Below, piece by piece: positions 1 to 13,641 of a DNA stretch of 64,000 bases (position 1 is its first letter; each line of letters starts with the position of its first letter). The stretch spans positions 9,988,879 to 10,052,878 of the forward strand of contig CM034242.1 of assembly GCA_019916065.1 (NCBI GenBank), given 5' to 3'. The translations under genes and the position numbers were made by a program. This DNA is from Vitellaria paradoxa. Its lineage: Eukaryota; Streptophyta; Magnoliopsida; Ericales; Sapotaceae. The notes below the pieces were generated by a model. It did not search any database and was not told the origin of the DNA. It saw nothing but the letters and a program-made list of their open reading frames with translations.

Positions 1-1140
1 CGTCCATTTTTTCCTCCCCAAAAATAACGTACAAATTAAAAAAAAATTACAGAAGTTATTTTTGAACATTTGACAAAAAATATTTATTCTTAAAAATATT
101 TTAAATAAAAATATCTTACAAAATAAATATAAAATGAATAAAATAATTTAAAAAATAAACATTTTACATCGAAAGAAACGAATCCTCAAAATTACTATTA
201 CATTACAAAAATACAGTAAGTTTAACTTTTTACGCTCAACCCACGTGCATTTCTCTCTTACATTGCCAATGTTGTTTCGAATGAAGAAGTCAACATATGA
301 CCCGAGTGATACATCCAAAAATTTGACATACCATTCCAAAGCCTAAAATAATGTAGGCAGTCATTTTCATCCAGTTACTGCTGTGTTTTCTTCTTCTTGG
401 CATCTTCGTTAGAATCACTCAATTCCATGTTATAAAAAATATAAATAATAATAATAATAATCATTTAAGACTAAAGGATTAATTTGGGTACCAAAATTAA
501 CTTTCAATTTTTTATAATTTATTTTCGTCATATACGGCTTTTTATTAAATTTTTATTTTTTATAAGTTATAATTTTTAGACATATTAATTGTATTTGTAA
601 AAATAATTATAAAATAATTAAAAAAATTCACATCCTTTTAAAAAGTTAAAAAAAAACTATTTTTTAACTTTTACTCAAACAAATTTGAAATTTTTAATTT
701 TTTTTTCTTACGAATACGATTAACATGTTGAAAAATTACAGCTTATAAAAAAATTAAAATTTAGTAAAAAAATCATATAAAACAAAAATAAGTTAAAAAT
801 TTAAAGTTTGAATTTTAAGTCAACTTCGAGGCTACATTTGATTGAAGGGATTAGGAGATGTGAGATAAATATCATGAAATATTATATGGCATTAGATATA
901 CTATGAAATTAATTTTTTATGTAATTTTTTTTTTATGTTTATTTAGTGAAATATGAAATGAAATACAAGTTGTGATTAAAGATGAAATATAATATAAAAT
1001 AAATTTAAACCTCTAAACTTTTACGACAACTAAATTTAGAGATTGAAAATTTATCACCCCACCACATTATGAAATAATATATATATATATATATACACCC
1101 TATTTTGACGATTAGCAATTCCGAGAAATTGCTTATGCCA
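1..1140 (+). repeat. R1 block, upstream part of the ERF-A module
   Basis: No gene is visible. This AT-rich block recurs in the same orientation before ERF-C (about 19,850-20,960) and ERF-D (about 30,420-32,220, interrupted by a solo LTR), and inverted at about 7,375-6,246. Shared landmarks are a stretch around 280-400 with a run of CTTCTTCTTGG type, and CCTATTTTGACGATTAGCA near 1100. It lies directly before the ERF promoter in the A, C and D modules. A (TA)n run occurs at about 1078-1094. Confidence 0.8.
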
Positions 1141-1686
1141 TTCATATTTCTATAAAATACTGAGTTTATAAGTCCCATGTGACTACAAATTCAATCCCCT
1201 CTTCAAGTCCCCCAAACAAACAAACAAACAAAATGCTTAAAAGTTTGTGTAGGGAAGCAACCTGGAAATAGTAACTACAATTCCCACGAGCCACAAAAAT
1301 GCAAGGTGGTTGGAAAAGCTATCCTTAAATGCTGGCAGCTGGAAGGCTCCTTTGACTTTCAATATTCAAAGCTGGAAGAGGATTGAGCGGTTAGGATCTA
1401 AGGAACGGCTAGTTCTGAAAGTCCTTGCCTTCGAATTGGGGAAATGATGCTTCGCGTCGGCGTCGGAGAACCCACGCTCCAAGGTCATTTTCTTCCCTAT
1501 ATATACCTTTCCACTCGCTCATCCACTCTCAACAGCTCTTCGCCCCATTTCAAACTCCTCCTCCTCTCTCTCTAGATTTCTTCCAAACTCTCTCTCTCTC
1601 TACCCATTAGATATATACCAATTCAGAAGAAGAACTAAGCTTGAGCTTACTCAATTCCCCAACTTTCCCTCTTCTGTAGCTCAGAA
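1141..1686 (+). promoter_or_regulatory. ERF-A promoter and 5' leader
   Basis: The region is conserved in all four array members and has relatively high GC. It holds a W-box-like TTGACT at 1352-1357 (established WRKY-binding motif), followed by a core with GGATTGAGCGGTTAGGATC and ATGATGCTTCGCG that is recognisably shared with ERF-E. The position of the G-box found in C and D reads CATGTG here. The leader after the TATA box is CT-rich. Function is inferred from position and conservation. Confidence 0.7.
1498..1505 (+). promoter_or_regulatory. TATA box of ERF-A
   Basis: TATATATA lies about 180 bases before the start codon, just ahead of the CT-rich 5' leader. The same site is conserved before ERF-B and ERF-C. 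Confidence 0.65.
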
Positions 1687-2682
1687 ATGGCGACACAAGA
1701 TGAAGTCTCGGCTCTCGAGATCATCAGACAACACCTCTTCGGTGATTTATCTCCCGTTGCGAGCTTTTGCACGGACCTCAGCCACACCAGCTCCGTCTTC
1801 ACATTGAGCGATCGTACTATGACTGGTGTCGAAACTGAGGCTTCCACTTCTCAATCTGATTCTCTCCCTTCGCGAACCGCGAGTTGCGACTCTACGACTA
1901 TAATCTCCGATTACCTGAACTCAAACGAAGTTAACACTGATGATATTTTCGATTTCCTCACCGATTCGACAAGTTTCGAGCAAATTCAAACTGATTTCTT
2001 TGAATTTGAGTCGAAACCTCAAATTATTGACCTAACCACGCCAAAACCAGCGGTGAATTTGAGCCCCAAATCGAGCTTGGGCGATCGCAGGCCTTTGCTG
2101 AAAATCGATGTCAATCCTGCGGTGAAGAAGTTCGAGTGGTTGGAGTTCAGCAAGCCCGCTCAGCCGACTGTTTCCGAACAGAGTTCATCGAATACGGAGG
2201 AGAGGGTCCACTACAGAGGAGTCCGGCAACGGCCGTGGGGGAAATTCGCTGCGGAGATCCGAGATCCCAAGCGGCGGGGGTCTAGGGTTTGGCTGGGGAC
2301 GTTTGACACCGCCCTTGAAGCAGCGAAGGCCTACGATCGAGCCGCATTCAAGATGCGAGGGAGGAAAGCGATTCTCAACTTCCCTCTCGAAGTTGGCAAA
2401 TGGCACGACACTCCCGCGGCCTCCGTCGCCGTCACCACCAAGGAAAGCGGCAGGAAGAGGAGGAGAGAACTTGAAGCGCGAACGGAGCAGAAGCCGGTGA
2501 AGAGGGAGAGATCACCTGAATGTGACTCAACGGTGGTGAGTAGTCAGATTAGTAGTCCATTAACGCCGTCATGTTGGACGGCCGTTAGGGACGAAAACGC
2601 GAACAGTATGTTTAACGCCTCAGAGCGGTCGGCGTTATCTCCTCACCCAATGTTGGGCTTTCCACAACTCATGGTCATATGA
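1687..2682 (+). CDS. ERF-A: group IX ethylene response factor (ERF5/ERF6-like)
   Basis: Single-exon gene of 331 residues. The AP2/ERF DNA-binding domain spans residues about 176-233, with [19 protein letters not shown] and the RVWLGTF strand intact, including the Ala and Asp typical of the ERF subfamily. The N-terminus ([10 protein letters not shown]...) and C-terminus ([13 protein letters not shown]) match the layout known for Arabidopsis ERF5, ERF6 and ERF104/105 ([10 protein letters not shown] at the start, LSPLSPHP near the end). An acidic, Phe-rich stretch at about 80-105 could activate transcription. A basic cluster (GRKRRRE and PVKRERSP, about 250-280) is a likely nuclear localisation signal. 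Only one Ser-Pro (S318-P319) remains of the family's two-site MAP-kinase motif. The start is the first ATG after the TATA box and leader and matches the family start. The protein is expected to bind GCC-box promoters in the nucleus. Confidence 0.95.
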   Translation: MATQDEVSALEIIRQHLFGDLSPVASFCTDLSHTSSVFTLSDRTMTGVETEASTSQSDSLPSRTASCDSTTIISDYLNSNEVNTDDIFDFLTDSTSFEQIQTDFFEFESKPQIIDLTTPKPAVNLSPKSSLGDRRPLLKIDVNPAVKKFEWLEFSKPAQPTVSEQSSSNTEERVHYRGVRQRPWGKFAAEIRDPKRRGSRVWLGTFDTALEAAKAYDRAAFKMRGRKAILNFPLEVGKWHDTPAASVAVTTKESGRKRRRELEARTEQKPVKRERSPECDSTVVSSQISSPLTPSCWTAVRDENANSMFNASERSALSPHPMLGFPQLMVI

Positions 2683-5600
2683 TAAGAACTTTGGTTTTCA
2701 CCAAGGACCGACGTGTCCATACATGATTGGGGGCGGACGTCTCAGGGTTGCTGAACTTTCCTCCGTGTACATTTGAATAGTTTCACCCTTTTAATTTCAA
2801 ATCCTTTCAATTTCGTGATCCATTCCATCTTACTCAGATTCTTTAAAAAAAAAATTAATGCACTAAAAATTTCTTATTTAGATGAATTAAAACGAGTCAT
2901 CATTATTTACTATATGCAAATTAATTGATTGATGATTAATAAAATCTAATTATACGTATATAATGACATATACAAGTTTTAAAAAATAAGATAATTGAGC
3001 AGAATTTTATTCACTATATTAAAATTATTATTTTAAAATAACATAGAAAATACGTAGAGAGATCAAACACGAGACAAATCAATATTTAATTAGGTTAGAC
3101 AATCGCTTAAAACCCATTCAATAAAAATGCTTCAATTTATTTTAGCAATTGAATTATTATATATTTAGTAATTTTAAGTTTAATCGTAATTCTTTAATTA
3201 AATCTATTATAATACAAATTAGTTTTAATATTTATTTTAGTCCTAAGGATAACTTTGAGGAGTCTCTAATATTATCTACTGAAAGAACTAATTAACATGG
3301 ACTCAAATTTTGTTTTTTGTTTTTTTTTTTTTTTTACCATTTATGAGACAGTCTTCCTCATTATTTTTAACTCTAAAATTGCAGTTATACACAACAAATT
3401 AATACATATAATGCCTATTAACTCCAAACTATTCTAACTACTTTCAAACTAGCTTTTTAAATAATCGTTGCAGAAAATAATTTTTATATATTTTAATTTG
3501 TTTTTATTATTTGTTTGATAACGTTATTCTAATTTAATGTCTCATTAAAAATATGAATTTGAATTTTAAAAACTAAAAAAAATAAAAAATAATTCAATCT
3601 CAAAAATTTTATACTCAGTAAAAAAATATATATTTCTTATAGTAAGCATTTCATTTTTTGCTTGATATTTCTAAACAAAGCCTGACAATAAAATTTTTCT
3701 TTTTCCTCAACTTGTGCTTTTGATTTTCCTTTCAAATAAAATCAGATATATCCGTCATCACATAAAGGCAAGCAAAAGGTCGGTTCGGTTATTAACTGAA
3801 CCGAATTGACTTAGATTTTTTTAGTAATTATTTTTGTTGATTGAACGACCAAAGAAAATAAAATAAATAAAAGGATTTGGTTTGGCACGATTTTAAACCA
3901 AAAATTAACTAATAAAAAAACACCAAATTACAAAAGAATTACAAATATATTTACTTAGATTAAGATTCGATGAGGGAAATGAGATGGACTGACCACCACC
4001 TCCCCCTTAACTTATGCTGTCAGATTAATTTGTACATATCTCGATTAATCGTTATATTCTTAAAATTAAGCAATTGAATTACTCTCCAACAATTTAAATA
4101 GACTTGAACCGATCGATGACCATTGGGAAGCAATGAGATGGCCTACACCTCACAAACATTTTAAAATTTTTAGAAAATATAACAAAATTTGTAAATGATG
4201 TATAATTTAAAATGGAAAAGTATAAACTTTGGTTAGCTCAGTCAGTTTAATTACAAAATTTTAATATTGAGACTAAACTAACTAAATCGAACTTTTAGAA
4301 AATATTAAATCAAATCAAACCAATTTGATTAAATCAATGATCAAACTTTTTCAATCAAATTTAATTGATTCGGTTCGTTTTTTTTTTTTTTTTGGGTTCA
4401 TTTTAAGGGCGCATTTGAAGTTACAAAAGTTTAGATAACATGTGGTTTATGTTTTTTTTTGTTTGGGGGGGGCATTTGGAGTGTAAATTATAAATGCAAA
4501 AAAAAAAAATTAATTAACTGTTCATTTCGAACGGATTTAGTTAGAAATTTTTGATTTTTCTGTTAAAATTTGTAGAAATGCTATTGAAATTTGTATAAAT
4601 TTTATTGAGATTTGTAAAAATTTGTTGAAATTTGTAAATAGAAATAAATTTATAGAGATTTATAAAAATTCACATAATTCGAGATAAAAAAAATTCTTAA
4701 GAAAATTATAAAATTTTTTAAAATTTTTGGATACTTTTTTATGCTCCAAACGAGCTTTCAGTCGTCCCCCGTCACCAATATCTCGTTACAGCAGGCAAAA
4801 TTTTTCTTAGGCTCTTCAGTCTTTCCTCGTGTGACCCCTACTTTTGCGAACACATTTTCTATTCAATTTGACGATTCGCTTGAAGATTGAATTGAAATTA
4901 ATGGCTGACGTATGGATCAAGGAAAACTGCGGTATTCTTCTAATGGCTTCTAAAAGTTAGATAATTCAAAGGCAGGATTATTATAAAGCAGAAATACTAC
5001 TAGTTTCATAATTTGTAATTGACTTTTGGCATAAAAATAATACCACGACACGACGACGAACAACAACAATTAATATCATTGCGTGCATGGAGTTTCAAAG
5101 TGATCTAGAACGGCATCAGACGTAAGGTCTTGAGGCCCTAGCTCCTGAACACGGAACAAATTCAAGCAGCTGTGGGTCCAAATCAATATTTGTATATGGT
5201 ATATAACATTTTATTTTATTTTGCTTTAAATTTTAGAATCAAATATACCATTACGTGTCTGTAGTGTCCTTTTTTTTTTTTGGGAAATGACTAAAGATGT
5301 CTAGGTTCGATTGCACATAAGTTGACTAAACCCTAAGACCCTAAAGCTATTAATCAGGTGAGTCTCTAATAATCTTGAGAAAATTTAAACTAATTATCAA
5401 TGTGAAGCAAATACTTGAATTAGTAACCATTAAAGAGTAAAATTAAAATTTTACCAGTTGAACTATATTTTAAAATTGTGTAACTATTATTGGTAATCGT
5501 GTCTACTTGTATATCCCCTTTTTCGAAACTTTTGTTAAGTTTTCAATTTCGAAACGTTTTAAACATAGTGTAAACATATTTTAAAAAATAATAAATTAAA

Positions 5601-6085
5601 ATTAATAAATAAGTGTTAGGTATAAAAGTGTAATACTATATCATTTAAATGGTATATTGTGTTATAAAAATTTTAATACGTTTTTATTTATTTTATAAAA
5701 ATATTTTATAGGATGTGTTTGGAGTAATAAAAAGTGAAATGAAGTGAAATAAGTCATAAGTTAATAATTTGTATAATGAGATAAAAAATAAATAATTTTT
5801 ATAAATTTTTAAAAGTTTTGAGAGATTTTCAGAAATTTATAACAAACCAAACGAAGTCATAGTTATTATTTCGTTAATGCTTATATTAAAGAAATATAAA
5901 CATTTAAAAAAAAAGGCATAGAAACTTTCACTGTTTTGTCAAAAGAAAATCATATTCGTTCCTTCTCAACTCCCAAGTAACGTGAGCCTGTTTTGAGGCA
6001 TCAGCATGATGCACGCATGCATCTTCCATCGTTGTAGTCAAATGGTCAAAGAAAAAAATATATATATGAAGTATGACAACTTATA
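2683..6085 (+). repeat. ERF-A 3' flank
   Basis: No gene is visible. The block matches, inverted, the ERF-B 3' flank at about 13,630-10,310. ERF-C keeps only its two ends (to about 22,620, and 23,646-24,560). Just after the stop codon is a short hairpin (2689-2706). An imperfect MITE-like segment lies at about 5708-5860. The block ends with the dyad motif near 6000 and the boundary sequence at 6075-6085 that in other copies continues straight into the R4 block. Confidence 0.75.
5998..6012. repeat. Conserved dyad box GCATCAGCATGATGC
   Basis: A 15-base dyad (GCATCA, 3-base centre, TGATGC) is followed by GCATGCATCTTCC in an otherwise very AT-rich background. Matching copies lie at 10,360-10,374 (minus orientation), 17,244-17,258 and 26,604-26,618, and a decayed one at 24,490-24,504. 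Surrounding similarity runs for about 100 bases. No function is known; it may simply mark the end of the repeated 3'-flank block. Confidence 0.6.
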
Positions 6086-6245
6086 GGGTGTGTTTGAAGT
6101 GGTATAAAATAGTATAAAATTGTAAAAGTAAATATCTCGTAATTCGTGTAATGAGTGAATAATTTAAATTTTATTATCTCGTAATTCGTATTTACAGTGT
6201 AGAGATTTGTAGGATTTTATTTTATTTTTTTGAGAGCTCCAAATA
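6086..6245 (+). mobile_element. MITE-like element, left border of the inverted ERF-B block
   Basis: About 160 bases, starting GGGTGTGTTTGAAGT and ending GAGAGCTCCAAATA, with the internal motif CGTAATTCGTGTAATGAGTG. A second copy in the same orientation lies at 15,197-15,362, at the other border of the inverted block. TA precedes it at 6084-6085. Related sequences with TGTTTGGAGTGATAAAAA-type ends recur throughout the window (for example 47,730-47,870 and 60,610-60,710). Confidence 0.65.
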
Positions 6246-8577
6246 TGAATGGCATAGGCAATTTCTCGGAATTGCTCATCGTCAAAATAGGGTATAAATT
6301 TTTAATTTTTAAATTTAATTATGGTCAAAATTTAGAGGTTTAAATTTATTTTATGTTATATTTCATATTAAATCACATCTTTTATTTCATTTTATATTTC
6401 ACTAAATAAAAATAAAAAAATTACATAAAAAATTAATTCCATATTATATTTAATCTCATATATTATTTCATAATATTTATCTCTTATCATTCAATCCCTC
6501 CGATCAAATGTAGTCTCAGAGCTAACTTACTTTTATTTTTTTAACTTATTTTTGTTTTATATGATTTTTATTAAATTTTAATTTTCCTATGAACTGTAGT
6601 TTTTCAACATGCTAATCGTATTCGTAAGAAAAAAAATTCAAAAACTTCAAGTTGATTTGAGTATATATTAAAAAAAGTTATTTTTTAGACGGATGTGAAT
6701 TTTTTAATTGTTTTATAATTATTTTAAGAAATATAGTTAATATGCTTAAAAACTATAACTTATAAAAAAATAATTATTTAATAAAAAATCATATATGATT
6801 AAAATAAATTATAAAAAAATTAAAAATTAATCTTGGTACCCAAATCAATCCTTAAGTCTTAAATGATTATTATTATTTATTTTTTTATATTTTTTATAAC
6901 ATGGAAATGAGTGATTCTAACGAAGATGCCAAGAAGAAGAAAACACAGCAGCAACTGGATGAAAATGACCGCCTACATTTTAGGCTTTGGAATGTAATAC
7001 CCATTAAGTACGTCAAATTTTTGGATGCATCACTTGTGTCATAGGTCGACTTCTTCATTTCAAACTACATTAGAGATGTAAGAAAGAAATGTACGCGTGT
7101 TAAGCGAAAAAGTTAAACTTATTGTTACTTACCCAAAAAAAAAAAAAAAAAAGTTAAAACTTATCATATGTTTGTAATGTAATAGTAATCTTTAGGATTC
7201 GTTTCTTTCGAGTTAAATGTTTTTTCTTCAAAATTATTTTATTCATTTTATATTTGTTTTGTAATATATTTTTATCTAAAATATTTTTTAAAATAAATAT
7301 TTTTTAAATGTTCAAAATAACTTCCTTAATTTTTTTTTAATTTGTACGTTATTTTTGGGGAAAACAAGGGGCACTCTTGCCTCTCATTCCTTAGTATCTC
7401 CGTTGTATTTTTTTTTTTTTTTTATGAGAAATGCTTTAAGAGCATGTTTGGAACCAAACACTAAAAAATAAAAAAATAAATAATTTTTTTTATAAAATTT
7501 TTTATGGGAAAAAAATTTTCAATGTAAAATATTTTACGTTAAACAAACATAACCTTAGTAAAAAATAAATTTATGAACCAATGCTATACCTTCTTAAAAA
7601 ATAAAATATTATGTTAATATAACGAGTTTACTCTATACTTATCTGTTAGTATTAATAGAGTTGTAAATGAATCGAATTGTTCACAAGTAAATTAAGTTTA
7701 GTTTGGTTTATAAAAAAACTCGTTTATTTTCATTTATTTTTTGAATGAGATGAACTTGAACAAACTTAATTTTAACTCAGCCCATTTGCTATAAAATATA
7801 ATGTTTTATATGTAAGCAAGTCGAGGCGTGTTTAGTAGGAAATCGCTTGTGTAAATTCTATCGTTGACTCAGTAAATTTCTCCTATATAGTTTTTACATC
7901 CAACTTGCGAGTTAAATTAAAACATATTTAAATATGTTTGAATGTGAATCCAATTAAGTTGACTCAGATATCCACTCAGCAGAATCTCTTTTGTTATGAA
8001 TTCCTATTAAAGAATTGATGACGCAGTCAAGGACAGAGAGGGGTTGTATTATTAAACTGACGAGTCTTTGGTCTTGTTCAGGGATCCAATCACTCTTCTT
8101 GTTTTATTTGTATTTTTTTAATTATTTTTGAACGAAAACAGAATAATTCAGCATTAATTTAATTGGAGGAATCGTTTATGCAACCTGGTTCAATGATGAG
8201 ATCGACGTTTCTGTAATCGTTGCTTAGTATGTGTTTGTGTATATATATATATATAGCATTCTTGACTGGCTGATGTTATGGGGTGTTTGGCATTAAAAAA
8301 AATAAAAGCAATTTTAAAAATTTTAAGAATTTCTATCACATTAACTTTTTTATTTTATTATATGTATTATGAATTTATAATTTTTTTCACTTTATCTCAT
8401 TTTTTCTCAATTTTTAACACTCCAAACACTATCTCTAATGTTATTCCTGTAGAGAAATAATTGCAGTCTCCCACAAAAGGTAATATGGAAAAAAGAATAA
8501 AAAAAAGTAAGTTCCTTTGTTTTGTCTTTTTCTTCCTTTCTCGCACCCCCTGCTCATCGTTTAAAAATGCTTGGTAA

Positions 8578-8708
8578 AAGAGTTGGGGTAAGTCTGGTGC
8601 ACTCGATCGTCCGGTGCATTGTGGACCGTCAGATCACTCAACAATATACTGTACGGTGTATCGTACAGGTGATTCGACAGTCCGCGGTGCACCGGACCTA
8701 CCCCTTCC
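8578..8708. mobile_element. Foldback MITE with 8-bp target duplication
   Basis: About 131 bases. Its ends are inverted repeats (GGGGTAAGTCTGGTGCAC at the left; the reverse complement of the right end gives GGGGTAGGTCCGGTGCAC). It is flanked by the perfect duplication CTTGGTAA at 8570-8577 and 8709-8716. The paralogous sites at about 18,690 and 27,265 lack the insert. An 8-bp duplication fits a hAT-type origin. Confidence 0.8.
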
Positions 8709-8756
8709 CTTGGTAATGATGCCCCTGTTGCGAATCCGTCTGACATAATTTTCAGG

Positions 8757-9215
8757 TTTCAAATTTTGTTTGATTTTTATTTTTATTTTTAAAATTGTTA
8801 TTCTTTTATTTTCATAATAAAAAATTTAAAAATATATTAAATAACAATAACTGTTAATTGATAGTAACAGGTGATGACTAATAATGGAAGTGACGGTTGA
8901 CCAGCAATTGGTAGTGCCAGAAATTGTGGTCAAAGGTGGATGGCAATGGCCAGAAATGAGTGGTGGCTAGTAGTGAATGTGGCACTAGAGATTGTGGTCA
9001 AAAGTAGGTGACAAAAATAGTGATCAACAGCCTACAACAAAGATAGTGGTTAATGGTTGTAATAAATAGTAGTAATAGTTGCAAAAAAATATAAAATTTT
9101 GAGAAAATATATTTTTTATATTTTCAAAATTTTTTAAAATTTTAAAAATAATTTTTTTAAATTTGAAAACTAGAAACAAAATTAAAAATTAAAAATTTTA
9201 TCAAATGAAGCCTTA
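8757..9215 (-). mobile_element. MITE-like element with GTGG/CCACC-rich core
   Basis: A T-rich end (on the minus strand, GGCTTCATTTGATAAAATT) leads into a degenerate GTGGTCA/CCACCA-rich core. Related segments sit at about 17,845-18,290, 15,995-16,360, 25,355-25,705 and, as a tandem duplication, at 26,770-27,235. Ends were judged by eye, so the element type is uncertain. Confidence 0.4.
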
Positions 9216-12200
9216 ACGACTGATATGGACATCCGTTCGTCCATGCATGTGAGGTTGATTGTGAGATCCATGTATATGGATAGTCAAGATCGAACCAGAT
9301 CATTTTTTCTTTCTTTATTTGTTTTAGTGTGAAATATTTTTAAAAAAATACATTTATTCATGTTTTATAAAAAAAATTTAAATGTATTGATTCCAAAGAT
9401 ACATTGATTCCAAAAATATTTTAAATGTATTGATTCCAAATATATTTTATATTGAAACTAATCGACCCTTTGTTTGAGAAAATTTTTTTACCCCCTTTTT
9501 CCGTAGACTCCCTCCTCCCTTATTCTCAAGTGCTCCATTTCGACATCAACTTGCATATAAAAAAACAAATATATAAAACGGTCGGAGTTGGTCCCCGACT
9601 AAGAATACTCCAATGCTTAAGTCAGTAATTTATATAAATAATAAGCTCATGTAAATAAAGAGAGAGAGAGAGAGAGCCAGAAGAGTGGGAGGAGAAAAAG
9701 GAGCCCAAAAAGACCCCTCCGTTGTCTTCATTTTCGGTATTTATAGATGGAGTGTGTGACATACTTTTTGCTAATTTGACTATTGTTTTATTTTGATATG
9801 ATTTAAAGTGGAGGTGAGTGGCTAACATTAAATGCCAGATCATGTAAGCTTTGGGAGCCGTATAGAAGTAACTTTGTTGCGTATACTCTGCAGATCTTTT
9901 CTCCTGTTACACTTAAGTGTAGTAAATGAAATAATTATATAATGTAACTATCCAGCTATTTAGTCCTAACTTAACTAGAATGTACCCTCTCCAGTTAGGA
10001 TGTTTTATTGTTGTCGGGAATGCACTACCATGGTCGGAGAATATCTTTTGGCCCCACACCCTTAAAATGAGATTTATGAGAAATCAAACTTTGTAGTTTT
10101 ACTTCTTGAATTGGACCATTTAAATTCAATTTATAATTAACATATTGTTGAATTGCACCGAAAACACATTTAAAAAAAAAAAAAAAGGATTGGTTCAACG
10201 GGGAAGGATTTATTTTTTACTGCTCTGGTAACAAGTCCACCTAAAACAACTTATTTATGAATAGGCAAGATTATAAGTTATCATTCTTTATATGTATATA
10301 TATATTTTATTTTTCTTTGACCATCTGACTTCAACGGATTGCACGGAAGATGCATGCTTGCATCATGCTGATGCCTCAAAACAGGCTCACGTTTCTTGCA
10401 GTTGAGAAGGAACGAATATGATTTCCTTTTGACGAAACAGTAAAAGTTTCTATTTCTTTTTTTTTTTTTTAATGTTTCTATTTCTTTAATATAAGCATTA
10501 AGGAAATAATAACTATGACTTTGCATGATTTATTATAAATCTCTGAAAATCTCTCTGAAAAATTTTAAAAATTATTCATTTTTTATCTCACTTTACAAAT
10601 TAAAAATCTACAATTTATTTCACTTCATTTCATTTTTTATCACTCCAAACACACCCTACAAAATATTTTTATAAAATAAATAAAAACTTATTAAAATTTT
10701 TATAACACAATATACCGTTTAAATGATATAGTATTACACTTTTATACCTAACACTTATATATTAATTTTAATTTATTATTTTTTAAAATATTTTTACGCT
10801 GTGTTCAAAACGTTTCGAAAACTTAACAAAAATTTCGAAAAAGGGGATGTACAAGTAGACACGATTACCAATAATAGTTACACAATTTTAAAATAAAATT
10901 CAACTAGTAAAATTTTAGTTTTACTCTTTAATGGTTACTAATTCAAGTATTTGCTTCACATTGATAATTAGTTTGAATTTTCTCAAAATTATTAGAGACT
11001 CACCTGATCAATAGTTTTAGGGTCCTAGGGTTTAGTCAACTTACGTGTAATCGAATCTGGACATCTTTAGTCATTTCCCAAAAAAAAAAAAAAAAAAAAA
11101 AGACACTACAGACACGTAATGGTATATTTGATTCTAAAAAGTAAAATAAAATAAAATAAAATGTTATATACGTATACAAATATTGATTTGGACCCACAGC
11201 TGCTTGAATTTGTTCCGTGTTCAGGAGCTAGGGCCTCAAGACCTTACGTTTGATGCTGTTCTAGTAGGTCACTTTGAAACTCGATGCACGCAATGATATT
11301 AATTGTTGTTGTTCGTCGTCGTGTCGTGGTAGTATTTTTATGCCAAAAGTCAATTGCAAATTATGAAACTAGTAGTATTTCTGCTTTATAATAATCCTGC
11401 CTTTGAATTATCTAACTTCTAGAAGTCATTAGAAGAATACCGCAGTTTTCCTTGATCCATACGTCAGCCATTAATTTTAATTCAATCTTCAAGCGAATAG
11501 AAAATGTGTTCGCAAAAGTAGGGGTCACACGAGGAAAGACTGAAGAGCCCAAGAAAAATTTTGCCTGCTGTAACGGGATATTGGTGACGGGGGATGACTA
11601 AAAGCTCGTTTGGAGCATCAAAAAGTACTCAAAAATTTTAAAAAATTTTATAATTTTCTTAAGAATTTTTTTTATCTGTGAATTTTTATAAATTTCTATA
11701 AATTTATTTTCATTTACAAATTTTAACAAATTTTTACAAATCCCAATAAAATTTATACAAATTTCAATAGCATTTCTACAAATTTTAACAAAAAAGTCAA
11801 AAATTTCTAATTAAATTCGTTCGAAATGAACTGTTAATTAATTCTTTTTTTGTATTTGTAATTTACACTCCAAATGCCCCAAAAAAAAAAAAAAAAAACA
11901 TAAACCACATGTTATCTAAACTTTTGTAACTTCAAATGCGCCCTTAAAATGAACCAAAAAAAAAAATGAACCGAATCAATTAAATTTGATTGAAAAAGTT
12001 TGATCATTGATTTAATCAAATTGGTTTGATTTGATTTAATGTTTTCTAAAAATTCGATTTAGTTAGTTCAGTCTCAATATTAAAATTTTATAATTAAATT
12101 GACTGAACTAACCAAAATTTATAATTTTTTCATTTTAAATTATACGTCATTTACAAATTTTGTTATATTTTCTAAAAATTTTAAAATGTTTGTGAGGTGT

Positions 12201-13641
12201 AAGCCATCTCATTGCTTCCCAATGGTCATAGGCCAGTTCAAGTCTACTTAAATTGTTGGAAGCTAATTCGATTGCTTAATTTTAAGAGTATAAAAATTAA
12301 TCGAGATATACATAAATTAATCTAACAGCATAAGTTAAGGGGGAGGGGATGGTCAGTCCATCTCATTTCCGTCATCGAATCTTAATATAAGTAAATATAT
12401 TTGTAATTCTTTTGTAATTTGATGTTTTTTTATTAGTTAAATTTTGGTTTAAAATCGTGCCAAACCAAATCCTTTTGTTTATTTTATTTTCTTTGGTTGT
12501 TCAATCAACAAAAATAATTACTAAAAAAATCTAAGTCAATTCGGTTCAGTTAATAACCGAACCGACCTTTTGCTTGCCTTCATTTGATGACAGATATATC
12601 TGATTTTATTTGGAAGAAAAATCAAAAGCATAAGTCGAGGAAAAAGAAAAATTTTATTGTCAGGCCTTGTTTAGAAATATCAAGCAAAAAATGAAATGCT
12701 TACTATAAGAAATATATTTTTTTACTGGGTATAAAATTTTTGAGATTGAATTATTTTTTATTTTTTTTAGTTTTTAAAATTCAGATTCATATTTTTAATT
12801 AGACATTAAACTAGAATAACGTTATCAAACAAATAATAAATACAAATTAAAATATATAAAAATTGACGGAAGCTAATAAATATATAAAAATTGTTTTCTG
12901 CAACGATCATTTAAAAAGCTAGTTTGAAAGTAGTTAGAATAGTTTGGAGTTAATAGGCATTATATGTATTAATTTGTTGTGTATAACTGCAATTTTAGAG
13001 TTAAAAATGAGGAAGAATGTCTCATAAATGGTTAAAAAAAATGGTCGAGTCCATGTTAATTACTTCTTTCAATAGATAATACTCCTCAAAGTTATTCTTA
13101 GGACTAAAATAAGTGTTAAAACTAATTTATATTATAATAGATTTAATTATAAAATTAAAAATAAACTTAAAATTACTAAATATATAATAATTCAATTGCT
13201 AAAATAAATTGAAACATTTTTATTGGGTGGGCTTTAAGCGATTGTCTAACTTGATTAAATATTGATTTGCCCTGTGTTTGATCTCTTTATGTATTTTTTG
13301 TCTTATTTTAAAGTAATAATTTTAATACAGCGAATAAAATTCTTCTTAATTATCTTTATTTTTTAGATCTTGTATAATTAGATTTTACTAATCATTAATC
13401 AATTAATTTGCATATAGTAAATAATGTTGACCGCTTTAATTCATCTAAATAAGAAATTTTTAGTGCATTAGTTTTTTTTAAAAGAACCTGAGTAGATGGA
13501 ATGGATCACGAAATTGAAAGGATTTGAAATTAAAAGAGTGAAACTATTCAAATGTACACGGAGGAAAGTCCAGCAATCCTGAGACGTCCGCCCCCAATCA
13601 TGTATGGACACGTCGGTCCTTGGTGAAAACCAAAGTTCTTA

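Noticed and set aside
2185..2406. Minus-strand open frame inside ERF-A (and equivalents in B, C, D)
   Set aside because: It is the antisense shadow of the GC-rich AP2 domain; its conservation is explained by the coding strand.
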